From a virus: DNA of 64,000 nt. Positions 29,917 to 39,500 of this stretch are shown here, one piece after another. The stretch lies in the IMG/VR virus record IMGVR_UViG_3300020473_002200, positions 1-64,000 of that record. The stretch is one strand, 5' to 3'. The stretch's first letter is position 1. Each line of letters begins with the position of its first letter. Below the pieces are notes generated by a model. The model was not told where the DNA came from. It saw nothing but the letters and a program-made list of their open reading frames with translations, and made no database searches. A program made the position numbers and the translations under genes.

Positions 29917-29926
29917 TATTTAACAT
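29917..29926 (+). promoter_or_regulatory. Candidate promoter element TATTTAACAT before the 883-aa gene
   Basis: The 10-mer TATTTAACAT lies in the 51-nt gap after the giant gene, about 19 nt before the ATG at 29945. The identical 10-mer occurs at 36526-36535, before the 1089-aa gene. If it acts as a -10-like late element here, the ribosome site GGAAG (29932-29936) would lie inside the transcript. The AT-rich background makes chance occurrence possible. Confidence 0.25.
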
Positions 29927-29944
29927 GGACTGGAAGTATAGCTA

Positions 29945-32596
29945 ATGTCAGGAATTGAAAGTAGAGAAAAGTGGAAGAAGACTGGTTTACACCATGTCCC
30001 TACCGCTACAAGGATTAGTTATAGTGTAGCTCCCCATAATTTTCACATCGGACTTCCCAACGATCCTGAGTTTAAATCAAATCTAAAAGTTATGGGCGCC
30101 GCGCTCGTTAGATCAGGTATTACCGGTTCGTTACAAAAACTTCCTGATGGAACAAATTATTTAAGAGGTTCAAATGATATCACTATTACGAATAATAGCG
30201 ATGGCTCTATAACTGTTGGAACAAGCGCATCTGGTTTTTCTGGCAATCTAACAAATCCTTTAACAATTGGAGACGGCGTACAATTAAGCTCTGGTGGTTC
30301 TACGTTTAACGGCTCTGCAGCTGATACTTTGTCTATATCTTTGGCAACAAATTCTGGCTTGGGAATATCTTCAAATAAGCTAAAGGTAGATATTAACGCA
30401 TTAACAGAGGCAACTCCAGCTGCTGGTGATTTTTTAATAATGAGGGATGCGACTGATAGCACTCTTAAGAAATTTAATTTTTCCAGTATAAGCACTTCAG
30501 CACAAGCCAACGTAACACTTCAGAATTCTTTAGTCGCAGGACAAGGTTTAGATTATACAACTTCTGGTAATTACAATAATAGCGCTGCCAAGACCATGAA
30601 GATAGATTTTGCAACAAATTCTGGTTTGGCATTTAGCACTGGTAACGAATTAATAATAAGTCCTGCCGCAGCTGCATCAATAAGCTCAGCTGCAGATGAT
30701 GACGTTATATTGATCGGTGATACATCTGATAGCGGTAATGTTAAAAAAATTGCCGTTAGTGCATTAAGACCATCTGCTTTATCTAACGCCCTAACAGCTG
30801 GTAACGGTGTGGAGTATACCACATCTGGAGCCACTTATGATAATACTGCCGCTAAGACTATGCAAGTAAAGGCAAATGGCGCCACGGTGTCTGTTTCTTC
30901 CTCTGGTATTGCTGTAGCCTCCACTCCTGGAGCGCTCACACACTCGACGGGAATATCTGCACTAAATTTTAATGGTTCGTCAAATACTACAATCGGGATT
31001 GACACAAGTGTTGTACCCCAGCTGGGCGCATCAACTAACACATTCACAGGAAACATTACGGTTGGTGGAAATTTACAAACCAAGGTGCTTCATGGTGGCG
31101 ACGGTAATGATCTAATAAAGGCTGGATCTAACGTTTCTATTTCTAAAGACGGCTCACACGGTACAATCACAATTAGTGCATCAAACACAGTGGACGTTGG
31201 ATCAATGTCTAGCGCAACTCCTTCTCGTGATGACTTAATGTTAATTGAGAAAGGGGGTGCGAATAAAAGAACAACAGTCGCTGCGGTAGCTGATGCAGTA
31301 GATCGTTCGTCTCTTGTGTTGGGTAGTGATACAATATCTTCAGTAACGCCTAATCCAGCCACAGCAGCCACGCTGTCTGTAAAGATTGCGGATACCACCA
31401 TTGGAACTACAAACTCTGGAATACATGTCCAGAGGGTCCCAAATAAGGTTATTGATGGGACGGGTATTTTGGACTTTTCCTATGATGGCTCTGCGGCCTC
31501 GACTGTCGCAATAGATAATTCTGTTGTCGCAACACTTACGGGATCGGTTTTTTCTGGTAATGTTAAATTTAGTACAGGTGTTTCAGGCTCAATGCAAACG
31601 TTGGCGACAGGTGAATCTTACATCATCGGTGGTACTGGAATATCCGTAACTACATCTTCTATAGGTCAAGTCCTTATTACAAATACTTTCGATCCTCTTA
31701 TCACACTAGCTGCTGATGATATTGTTTCTGGTGATTCACAAATAGATTTGGTAACATCAAACGGCGGCATTAATATGAAGTCGCCTGGTGATATGATCGT
31801 TGATGTAACGAAAACAATCTTTAGTGGATCGATAAAGGCTCTTAATGGACTAACAGGATCACTGCAAATGCTATCAAATGGAGCGCCCTATCTAAGATCT
31901 GGAAATAACGTAAGTATTACAACAGGTAGTGATGGTGCGGTGACGATTAGCGTTGATAATATGCGCGATAAAGATATGTACATCTTGTCTGCAACCAATG
32001 CATTTACAGATATAACAATCTCTAGCACTGACGCCGCGGCAGTCGAATACGATCCTCACCTTATAGACGTATTCTTAAACGGTGTTTTATTATGCTCAGG
32101 TTCAGCTACAGAGGTACAAAATTCGCAAGCAGACTATTGCTTAACAGGTACGGATCAATTAAAGTTTTCTTTTGCTGTTGAGGCTAATGATTTATTGGGT
32201 GTCGTTGTGAATACAGCGTCTGGTGGTGGTGGTTTCGCCGGTGCGGCCGCTCCGTATATTACATTCGGCGCACACGACGTTCTAGAAAATGAAAGGGTTC
32301 TCCGCGTATCTGATTTTATGTCACTAACCACAACGGACGCGGGCTTTATAGATTTAGACGTAAAAAGAAAGAAAATAATGATACCAATTACAGCTACACT
32401 TTCTGCTGGTTCTCCACTAAGTTCTGGATTTGATTTTTCAAAAGCACTATATGATCCAGAAAGAATTGATGTATTCGTAAATGGGACTTTGCTTACCACG
32501 GGTTCTGCGTATGATTATTCTCTGCAACCTACCAGCAACGTAATTTTTACGTTCGATCTTTTTATTGACGATAATGTCATAATAAGTGTGACTTAA
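29945..32596 (+). CDS. Repeat-rich tail fibre-like protein (883 aa)
   Basis: This is a low-complexity, Ser/Thr/Gly/Ala-rich, beta-repetitive protein typical of phage fibre shafts. It is built from three internal repeat types. Four copies of a 'G.TGSLQ.L..G..YL..G..ISIT...DG.ITI' unit lie at residues about 57-93, 380-411, 544-579 and 632-669. Three copies of a 'GL.YTTSG.Y..SAAKTM.I' unit lie at about 107-155, 197-240 and 285-325. Three copies of a 'P...D.LLI.D..D...KK..VS.L' unit lie near 160, 250 and 425. The C-terminus has two similar domains (VFLNGVLLCSGSA and VFVNGTLLTTGSAYDYS), and this domain recurs at the C-terminus of the 928-aa protein. The start is supported by GGAAG 8 nt upstream. 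An earlier ATG at 29924 runs into a stop after six codons. Confidence 0.75.
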   Translation: MSGIESREKWKKTGLHHVPTATRISYSVAPHNFHIGLPNDPEFKSNLKVMGAALVRSGITGSLQKLPDGTNYLRGSNDITITNNSDGSITVGTSASGFSGNLTNPLTIGDGVQLSSGGSTFNGSAADTLSISLATNSGLGISSNKLKVDINALTEATPAAGDFLIMRDATDSTLKKFNFSSISTSAQANVTLQNSLVAGQGLDYTTSGNYNNSAAKTMKIDFATNSGLAFSTGNELIISPAAAASISSAADDDVILIGDTSDSGNVKKIAVSALRPSALSNALTAGNGVEYTTSGATYDNTAAKTMQVKANGATVSVSSSGIAVASTPGALTHSTGISALNFNGSSNTTIGIDTSVVPQLGASTNTFTGNITVGGNLQTKVLHGGDGNDLIKAGSNVSISKDGSHGTITISASNTVDVGSMSSATPSRDDLMLIEKGGANKRTTVAAVADAVDRSSLVLGSDTISSVTPNPATAATLSVKIADTTIGTTNSGIHVQRVPNKVIDGTGILDFSYDGSAASTVAIDNSVVATLTGSVFSGNVKFSTGVSGSMQTLATGESYIIGGTGISVTTSSIGQVLITNTFDPLITLAADDIVSGDSQIDLVTSNGGINMKSPGDMIVDVTKTIFSGSIKALNGLTGSLQMLSNGAPYLRSGNNVSITTGSDGAVTISVDNMRDKDMYILSATNAFTDITISSTDAAAVEYDPHLIDVFLNGVLLCSGSATEVQNSQADYCLTGTDQLKFSFAVEANDLLGVVVNTASGGGGFAGAAAPYITFGAHDVLENERVLRVSDFMSLTTTDAGFIDLDVKRKKIMIPITATLSAGSPLSSGFDFSKALYDPERIDVFVNGTLLTTGSAYDYSLQPTSNVIFTFDLFIDDNVIISVT
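30113..31950 (+). repeat. Interleaved internal protein repeats of the fibre-like protein
   Basis: Four copies of the GSLQ/YL/SITV unit alternate with three copies each of two other units. The order suggests successive duplication of a composite fibre-shaft block rather than a simple tandem repeat. Short DNA identity persists between two copies (gcaacaaattctgg at the 'ATNSGL' segments). Confidence 0.7.
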
Positions 32597-32625
32597 TATT
32601 TATAGATAGAACAAGGGGAAATGTT

Positions 32626-32847
32626 TTGAGTGACGCTAGATACATCACATCCGATATAGCTATAGCAGCCTACCTTATGTTAAGAGGCTTAAGGTTGCTT
32701 ACTGCATCTCGTGAAGTGAGTGGAAAGTTTAAGTTTGAGTTTGAAGATTCTAAAAAAGAGGCGCAGTCTTTAGCCGTTGAATATATTTCATCGGAATTTT
32801 GTGTGTTTGATACGCATCTTAAGAATCTAAAAAAGTTGTTGTACTAG
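32626..32847 (+). CDS. Small DUF5659-like protein (73 aa)
   Basis: The pattern TSDIAIAAYLMLRGLRLL, then KFKFEFEDS, then a helix ending LKNLKKLLY matches my recollection of the DUF5659 family: a 'sD...AAyL...G..l' helix, a 'F.FeD' strand, and a final 'a...lk.LLY' helix. Members are common in phages and their function is unknown. The start is TTG at 32626. It is supported by a strong ribosome site, AAGGGGAA (32613-32620), five bases upstream, while the nearby ATG at 32621 stops after two codons. It is the only very small gene within the structural block and sits before the longest intergenic gap. Function unknown. Confidence 0.65.
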   Translation: MSDARYITSDIAIAAYLMLRGLRLLTASREVSGKFKFEFEDSKKEAQSLAVEYISSEFCVFDTHLKNLKKLLY

Positions 32848-32924
32848 TTGAATTGTTGAGTAGAGTTACATTCGTTGTACTAAGTTTCGTTTTTTTAAAA
32901 AAAGTATGTTACTTTAAGTTCCTA

Positions 32925-32933
32925 TGATATAAT
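32925..32933 (+). promoter_or_regulatory. Candidate extended -10 promoter (TGaTATAAT) for the 928-aa fibre gene
   Basis: The 208-nt gap 32848-33055 is the longest non-coding stretch in the window. It contains TGATATAAT, a perfect extended -10 (TGnTATAAT), about 120 nt before the ATG at 33056. No good -35 lies 17 nt upstream (TATGTT), which an extended -10 can tolerate. The hexamer sits inside a short inverted repeat (CCTAT at 32921-32925, ATAGG at 32935-32939). The gap also holds a T-run/A-run near 32890-32903 that could weakly end transcription from upstream. The downstream gene differs in composition from its neighbours and ends in a strong terminator, which fits an independent transcript. 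Confidence 0.5.
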
Positions 32934-33041
32934 TATAGGCGTTCCTTTCTTTAGTTTTTATTTCAATCAAATTTCATTTTTTTACGTGTAGTTCTAATTA
33001 GGCAAATCGATTTGTCTGATTTATAGAAACAGCTATTATAT

Positions 33042-33047
33042 AAGGAG
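33042..33047 (+). promoter_or_regulatory. Strong ribosome binding site AAGGAG of the 928-aa gene
   Basis: AAGGAG is followed by an A-rich spacer of 8 nt to the ATG at 33056, close to an ideal Shine-Dalgarno. It fixes the start and suggests high translation. Confidence 0.75.
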
Positions 33048-33055
33048 AAAAATTA

Positions 33056-35842
33056 ATGGCTAGAACACAAATACAATTTACCGCAGTTTCGGGATCACTT
33101 CCCTCAGGCGGAGGCAGCGCGACGGCCGCGTCGGGGATGTCTGTAAGTGCACACGGTAGTCTAAAAGACACACTTGATCTTTTAGCAAGCAGTATCGCGC
33201 GTATTCACGGGTCTACAGACTGGTCAAACGTCGCCGAGGGCATTTTCAATGCTGCAACAAAACATGGTACACAGGCTGGTAGTGGTGTCGACGCACACTT
33301 CTATACTGCAGGTACAGCTGCTCATGTCGGTCTTCATTGGGATGCCGACGGTAATACAGAAGGTACGTTGATCGGTGGTGCTGATGACCACGGTGTCGAC
33401 TTTAAATTCTTCGGTGAGTCCTCTGGCAAGTACGTTCAGTGGGATATGTCTGGAGACGAACTAGTCCTCGCGTCTTCCGCTAAGTTGTCATTCCATGACG
33501 CTGCAGGCGACGAAAACATTGTTGCCTCAGCTGATGGTCACTTGGAAATTAATTCAGGTACCACTCTCGACATGACAGCTCCAACCGTCGATATTAATGC
33601 CTCAACAGCAGTAACACTCGATACACCAAGTGTTGTTGTTGCTAGTTCCACGACTGACAAGCCAGACTTTGTTATCAAGAACACTAATGATGATGCTACC
33701 GGCCCTGAGCTACAGCTTACTCTAGATACATCTTCTAGCGCAGCTGCTGACGATGTCGCAGGTACCATTAAATTCATTGCTGATGATGCAGGAAATAATC
33801 AAACTGAGTACGGTAGAATTCAGGTAACAGCAGCTGCAGTAACAGCTGGTTCTGAGTCAGGTAAGCTGGCTCTGGGTGTTGCTACAACAGGATCAGGCGC
33901 ATACGCTAATGTTATTGAGATTACTGGTGGGGCTACCGCTGCAGCCAGTACTACAGTCATTAAGGGCCATCTGCAGGTTGACGGTACAACTACAACTGTC
34001 AACTCAACAACAGTCACCATTGATGATCCAATCTTTACATTAGGTGGTGATACAGCACCTAGTTCATCTGACAGTAAAGACCGTGGTATTGAATTCCGTT
34101 ATTACGCAGATTCCGCTGCTAGAATTGGTTTTATGGGTTGGGATGATAGTGCAAGTGGTTTTACACTGCTTAGCGCTGCATCAAACAGCTCGGAAGTATT
34201 TTCTGGTACTGCTGCGGACTTGGTCATGGGCGGCTTGACAGCTACGACTATTGGTGCTACTGGCGCCTGTACTCTAGCCAGCTCCTCCGGTGTGACCACC
34301 ATTGGTTCTACCACTGGTGCCACTATTTCGGCAGCGGGCGTTTTAAATGTCAACAACGCAACTGATTCAACAGCAGCCACTAACGGTTCTTTACAGACTG
34401 ATGGTGGTTTAGGTGTTGTTAAAGACATTATTGCTGGTGCCGATGTTAAACTACTCTCAGATTCATCATCGCTCTCTTTGGGTGAAGATAGCGACGCTAC
34501 TTTTACTCATGACGGTACAACTGGGTTGACTATTGCTGCCACCCCCATTAGTGTTAACTCTACTGGTGACTTAACTTTGGATTCATCCACTGACATCGTT
34601 CTTGATGCTGCTGGTGCCGACATTATTTTGAAACATAACAGCACTGAATCAGCAAGGCTTACAATGGCTAGCACCACAAGCGTTGAATTGGCAGCTATAG
34701 GTGATATTATATTAGATCCAGCTGGCGGAAACGTACAGCCTGGTAGTGATGGTGCCGATACTCTAGGCTTGGAATCAGTATGGACGTCCAATTCAGAGGC
34801 CTCTATATCCGACTTTGGTTCGAATGCTAATACTTCTGTCTCGATTGATATGACATCATCTCGCCTGTTAGCCCTTCAGTGGGGATCGAGCATTAGCGCA
34901 GGTTCTGGTTCGTCTATTAGCAATCTGAGTAACAGTAATATTGGCAACGCTGACCAAATCGATGCTGACACTACGACCATCACCATCTCAGGCAGTCCAT
35001 CAAGCGTGTCGGTAGCTGCTGGTACTCTAATAGGTCTTTCAGATTCTTCAGGTACTATGTATTTTTACGTGACTGAGGCCTATAGTTCTGGTTCATCTTT
35101 ATATGTGGATTATGCTCACAATATTGCCTCGAATGCGTCATCATTGACGTCATGTAACAATCTCCAGTCGTTCTCTCCATCCTCGTCCAGCGCTTATGGT
35201 GGTGGTGGTATAACAGCTGATAAATACATACAAATTACCGTTAGCGGTACGGAATACCACTTCCAGGCTAAGAGTACAATTTCAACTAACGGTCTCTATC
35301 TGCTTGTTGATCCACTCCCAGGATCTAGTACCGGTGGAGCAACAACTTATACACACACCACTAGCCCAAGCTCTGTGAAGACAAATTCGTCTGCACCAGC
35401 TTCGAGAGTGGCCTGGGCCGGAATTGAGACTGACTCACTTCGGTTAAATGATGTAAGTGGCGCAAAGGGTATTGCTGTAACTCAAATCCTTGATGAAGAT
35501 GCGATGGGTTCTAATAGCGATACAGCTCTTGCGACCCAACAGTCAATTAAGGCCTACGTTGATTCGCAGGCTTTTACACCTGACTTGTGGATTCAGGTAG
35601 CAACAGATACGACCTCCGCGAACAATGCATTCACGATCAGTGGATCTGCGGTCTCTGGTTCAACAAGCGGCGCTTCATTTGGTACTAGTACTACACTGAA
35701 TGCACTACAGGTATTTGTCAATGGTCAGTTGCAATATATCGGTTCTGGTAAAGACGTTACAGTCACCGGTACAAAGGAACTAACGTTCACTTATGATATC
35801 GTTGCTGATGATGTTATTGCAGTCCACTACTACGGTGACTAA
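33056..35842 (+). CDS. Tail fibre-type virion protein (928 aa), probably highly expressed
   Basis: This Ala/Ser/Thr/Asp-rich beta-repetitive protein has landmarks I recall from marine phage fibre proteins. These are a 'DFKFFGESSGKYVQWD' unit (residues about 119-136), then VDGTTTTVNSTTVTIDDPI and FTLGGDTAP (about 310-340), then DRGIEFRYYADSAARIGF and a 'DLTLDSSTDIVLDAAGADI' unit further on. The C-terminus (LQVFVNGQLQYIGSGKDV) is the same domain that ends the 883-aa protein. The DNA is visibly GC-richer than its neighbours. The gene is bracketed by a candidate extended -10 promoter and a perfect-stem terminator and has a strong AAGGAG site, so it is likely a monocistronic, abundant virion component. 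A long fibre or other repeated fibrous appendage is the simplest reading. Receptor and exact location are unknown. Confidence 0.72.
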   Translation: MARTQIQFTAVSGSLPSGGGSATAASGMSVSAHGSLKDTLDLLASSIARIHGSTDWSNVAEGIFNAATKHGTQAGSGVDAHFYTAGTAAHVGLHWDADGNTEGTLIGGADDHGVDFKFFGESSGKYVQWDMSGDELVLASSAKLSFHDAAGDENIVASADGHLEINSGTTLDMTAPTVDINASTAVTLDTPSVVVASSTTDKPDFVIKNTNDDATGPELQLTLDTSSSAAADDVAGTIKFIADDAGNNQTEYGRIQVTAAAVTAGSESGKLALGVATTGSGAYANVIEITGGATAAASTTVIKGHLQVDGTTTTVNSTTVTIDDPIFTLGGDTAPSSSDSKDRGIEFRYYADSAARIGFMGWDDSASGFTLLSAASNSSEVFSGTAADLVMGGLTATTIGATGACTLASSSGVTTIGSTTGATISAAGVLNVNNATDSTAATNGSLQTDGGLGVVKDIIAGADVKLLSDSSSLSLGEDSDATFTHDGTTGLTIAATPISVNSTGDLTLDSSTDIVLDAAGADIILKHNSTESARLTMASTTSVELAAIGDIILDPAGGNVQPGSDGADTLGLESVWTSNSEASISDFGSNANTSVSIDMTSSRLLALQWGSSISAGSGSSISNLSNSNIGNADQIDADTTTITISGSPSSVSVAAGTLIGLSDSSGTMYFYVTEAYSSGSSLYVDYAHNIASNASSLTSCNNLQSFSPSSSSAYGGGGITADKYIQITVSGTEYHFQAKSTISTNGLYLLVDPLPGSSTGGATTYTHTTSPSSVKTNSSAPASRVAWAGIETDSLRLNDVSGAKGIAVTQILDEDAMGSNSDTALATQQSIKAYVDSQAFTPDLWIQVATDTTSANNAFTISGSAVSGSTSGASFGTSTTLNALQVFVNGQLQYIGSGKDVTVTGTKELTFTYDIVADDVIAVHYYGD

Positions 35843-35883
35843 TTTTTAATGATTTAATCTTTAACGATTAGTTGTTGACTTTT

Positions 35884-35917
35884 GAAGGGGAGACTTTGTC
35901 TCCCCTTCTTTTTTTTT
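35884..35917 (+). terminator. Strong intrinsic terminator after the 928-aa fibre gene
   Basis: A perfect 11-bp stem (GAAGGGGAGAC at 35884-35894, GTCTCCCCTTC at 35898-35908) encloses a TTT loop. It is followed by nine consecutive T residues (35909-35917). It lies 41 nt past the stop codon at 35842 and is the clearest terminator in the window. Confidence 0.93.
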
Positions 35918-35962
35918 AACTCTGAACTGCTTTTTCTTAAAATTCAACAAAATGCTTATACG

Positions 35963-35968
35963 AGGAGG
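35963..35968 (+). promoter_or_regulatory. Ribosome binding site AGGAGG that decides the start at 35973
   Basis: AGGAGG sits 4 nt before the ATG at 35973 and lies inside the frame that would start at the earlier ATG (35952). That argues for initiation at 35973 rather than 35952. Confidence 0.75.
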
Positions 35969-35972
35969 AAGT

Positions 35973-36485
35973 ATGACTCAAACGCTTTTAGATGAAAAAC
36001 TTCAACTAGAAATAGATAAGTTAAAAAAAATGCAACAATCTGATTTAAACAGCCAGAGGCTAATTGATGGTTTCACTGTTCATTTCAAGAAAAAACTTGA
36101 AGAGCTAAAAAATATTGATGATGGCCAGCTTTTATTACAAAGCGCAGTTGAACTATTGAATAGCGTCCCCGCGCTATTATTAGATTTTGCAGCCGAGGTA
36201 TCAAACACTAGAAGAGAGCAAGGCGCGCGCATTAACGCTATTCAAGACTGTCGTGATGTATTGGTCGAAGAAGCAGAAGCCCAAGCTAGAGAAGAAGCGC
36301 GTATTCAAGAGCTAGCTGATAAAATTAAGGATGGCGAAAATGTCAAATCTAGAAAAATAGGAGAGCATCCATCTAGATTAAAAGAGATTAGAAAGGCTCA
36401 AGATCTAGTGTCTGAAGAGCAGCAGATCGAAGAAGAAGCTGATGATGTCGAAGTTATAGAAGACGAAGAGCAAAAAGAAGAGTAG
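35973..36485 (+). CDS. Acidic coiled-coil protein (170 aa), function unknown
   Basis: The product is almost wholly charged and helical. Residues 1-50 have heptad-like spacing (LQLEIDKLKKMQQ). The middle contains ARINAIQDCRDVLVEEAEAQA, and the last about 35 residues are strongly acidic (EEQQIEEEADDVEVIEDEE). No known domain is recognised. An ATG at 35952 would add seven residues, but the AGGAGG site favours 35973. It follows the strong terminator of the 928-aa gene and precedes a LamG-bearing tail protein. Size, charge and position would suit an assembly chaperone or small scaffold for the neighbouring fibre proteins, but nothing in the sequence proves this. Confidence 0.6.
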   Translation: MTQTLLDEKLQLEIDKLKKMQQSDLNSQRLIDGFTVHFKKKLEELKNIDDGQLLLQSAVELLNSVPALLLDFAAEVSNTRREQGARINAIQDCRDVLVEEAEAQAREEARIQELADKIKDGENVKSRKIGEHPSRLKEIRKAQDLVSEEQQIEEEADDVEVIEDEEQKEE

Positions 36486-36525
36486 TCCAGCTGCTTAATT
36501 TAACCCACAGAATCCCGAGAGTGTA

Positions 36526-36535
36526 TATTTAACAT
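36526..36535 (+). promoter_or_regulatory. Second copy of the TATTTAACAT element, at the 1089-aa gene start
   Basis: TATTTAACAT is identical to 29917-29926 and is preceded by TA, giving TATATTTAACAT. It lies directly before the ATG at 36537, leaving no room for a conventional ribosome site; the nearest purine run, GAGAG, is about 16 nt upstream. It could be a promoter giving a near-leaderless transcript, or chance in AT-rich DNA. Confidence 0.22.
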
Positions 36536-36536
36536 C

Positions 36537-39500
36537 ATGGCTGGAATTCTTGATCCAAAATCTAGATTTTTCGATACCTTTTTAACGAAAGAAGGTCGAC
36601 GACAACTCGCTAATGGCGAAATACGCACTAGATTTGTGTCTTTCTCAGATAGCTTAACGGCGTACGATCAATCAGAGTTAGGTGTTATTGATCAAAAAGA
36701 TGGCTCAATTTTCTTTGAGGCTATGTCTAGACCTCAAGACCAAATAGTGACTGAAAACCCAAGCGTTGTCAATATGATGGAGCTGAGGAATCCTTCTGCT
36801 CAACCCGCATTTTTAGCGAAAGAAATCCACAACCCCAAAACAAACGTTACCCAAACAGCGATGACCAATGCTACAATGTTTGGCAAAGAGATCTTAGTTC
36901 CCCCCGACGGCCGTGAAATTCTGGTTGTAACCAGCTCTGGTATAGATAGAAAAACTATCGATTATGATCCAAGATCTTCATTTTACATTAGCGGTAGTCG
37001 TTCACAAGAGCTGTTTTATGATCCAAGTGTAACGGGATTTAAGGGGTGGTGGATATTCGATGAAACTGTAACACAACTAAACGAATTTACTGAGCCGGCT
37101 TTTTTGAACTTTGAAAGAAGTATAGTTTCTAGTCGCACAATAACACATACTAATGACGAGGCCGGTGGTCCTTTACGCGATAATACAACATCAATTACAT
37201 TTAGCGGGAATCTGGAATTCGCTGCAACGCAAGGTGATATAATTGGATTTAAGGATGATGGTACCGGGGAAAGGATAGCGTACACTGTACAGACAACAAT
37301 TTCTGCAGACAGCACAAACACTTTGAGCGTAAAGTTTTCCCCCGCGTTTTCCGTTAATTTACACCAGGTCGCAAAAAATGACAAAAACTCTAAGAGAGAT
37401 GCTCATCCTGAAATGTTTATGCTGGCCAGTGCTGTCGATAGTTTTCACTTCTTGGCTGCGAATGTTAGTCAAAATTTATCTTCAAGTAGTCCACTGTCTA
37501 CCAACGCGGCATATATGGTGTATAATTCAACATCTAATACCAACGTAATCGATTCTACTCCTGTTTTCGATGATAGACATTTATCTTCTATATCTGAGCT
37601 AGGGAAGGCTTATAAAACGAGAGAAGATAGCTTTATTCAGATTAACTTACGCGAAAAGCATTACGCAACAGGAAAAGATTCTGAAGGAAAAGACTTATAT
37701 GGCGCTGACTGGGGTGCCCCTCCCTTTATGGCTGATTCGTCTACAAACGAAAAAAATGCGTATATAAACCAGATCTCTGTATGGTTTTATATACAATCTG
37801 AAGGTTTCGACTCTGGGAACGAACAAACAATAATGCAGCTTTTTTATGATTCTACTAAAAAGGCAGTAGAGGTATTTGCTGCTAACCAGGTTCTAAAAGT
37901 AAGGGCATATACGAACCAAGACTCAAATATTCAAAAATATACAGAGTTAACTGTTAGTTCAACGGGCATTGAATCTGAAAAATGGCATAGGGTATCATTG
38001 GTATATGGAAAGCACGCTGGCCGTAGAATACGTGGAAACGACGGCCAGTATTATTACGACTATTATCTTCATGTAACGCTAGATGGTGATAGAAGAAAAT
38101 CTTTTAGAAAAATTGTAACAAAAAATTATCAACTTGGTAATATGACTGATTTAATTTTAGGCGCAAATTTGGAAAATTTATCTTCCAGACCTTCTGATAA
38201 TAGGCGCTTGAAAGGTTTTATTCAAGAGTGTCAATATTACATTAAAGAATCACCACGAAAGCCCAAGTGGATAGAGACTCGGGGCGCTGTTCCTGCTCTA
38301 TTAACAGGGTCAATAAACGATAAATATAATGATGAAATTAAGAATCTTGAGACTTCTGATATCTTTAATATGTCTGGGATGTTTCCAGAAAATGCAGAAA
38401 AACCAAGCAAGACAGAAGTTGACGGCCTAGTCAGGTATAGATCATCGCTGAAATCAGTGGGTGGCCAACATGTAACGCTAAGCGGTTCAAAAATTAGCGT
38501 CCGTGATTCTTTAAGGGAATGGGTGCATTATAATCCAATTAGGAATGAGTCTGCGCTATATTTCGCGGGTATGGGTTCAAAGACGTACGTAAAAGAGCAG
38601 CAACTTGAGAGAGGATTAAGTAGGACAACAGTTAAGCAAATCGTTGAGAGAGCCAAAATGACAATGTCTGGTAGCTTGATAGCTTATAGACAGCTTGGTT
38701 TATTGCAGCATGTAGATTTAGATGTACCGGTTTCAGGAAGCGCTCCATTAACCATCGTAAGATCACGCTTGGTTGAAAAGGAAACTGAGACTCCTGGTGA
38801 GGCCGAGTTCGTAAGAACAGTCGTTGCCGAATCAGACACTACAAAATTCAATACAAGGCTTAAAGTTTTTCCAACGATAGAACCCATATACGGTAAGGCT
38901 CCAAACAATTATTCTGTTTTTGAGCCCAAGAGTATTGAGACCGCGCTCGGCCCCGCGTCCGGACGCTTTCTAGAAAATGCTGGTACTGTTTTCGCTTTGG
39001 AAGAAATTATGGATAATGAGCTTGATAGTGACGAATTAACATTTTCAAGCTCAAGATTGCCAAATTACTTTTTGCTTCCACCTATCGCTGCTGATCACTT
39101 CAAGTTTGACCATGACGGAGAGCCAGATAGCCTTGTAGACTTTATGTCATGGAGAGAGTTTCTAAGAAGACGTCATATTCGGCATGAACAAGATTTCGAT
39201 GAGGCAAGAAAAGGTAAGATTAAAGAAAAGCAGGTTACTTTTTCTGCTGCTCGTGAGAGATATTATGAGCTAATGGAGTCTTGGTATAAGACTTTAATTC
39301 CAGAAGATACGCTTAGGGCCTTAGTCACTCGCTTTGGCACCAGTTTATGGTCCGACACAAACGAAGGCTTAATGAGGTACTTGACTCGTGATGCGAATGT
39401 ATCAGGGGGTGGTAAGCGTAATGCAATAGATTACCCTCTAGAACAATTTAACGAAGAAATTCTTTTTACGAAGACCAGTTTACTTAATAAGTCGTTTATA

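Noticed and set aside
32597-32604. TATTTATA, the reverse complement of the T4 late promoter TATAAATA
   Set aside because: It would point to the minus strand, where no genes are seen; likely chance in AT-rich DNA.
32838-32882. 9-bp direct repeat GTTGTACTA (32838-32846 and 32874-32882)
   Set aside because: Too short and too AT-rich a context to call an operator or attachment site without further copies.
33012-33039. TTGTCT / TATTAT promoter-like pair just before the 928-aa gene
   Set aside because: Transcription would start about where the AAGGAG ribosome site lies and would remove it. The extended -10 at 32925-32933 is a better candidate.
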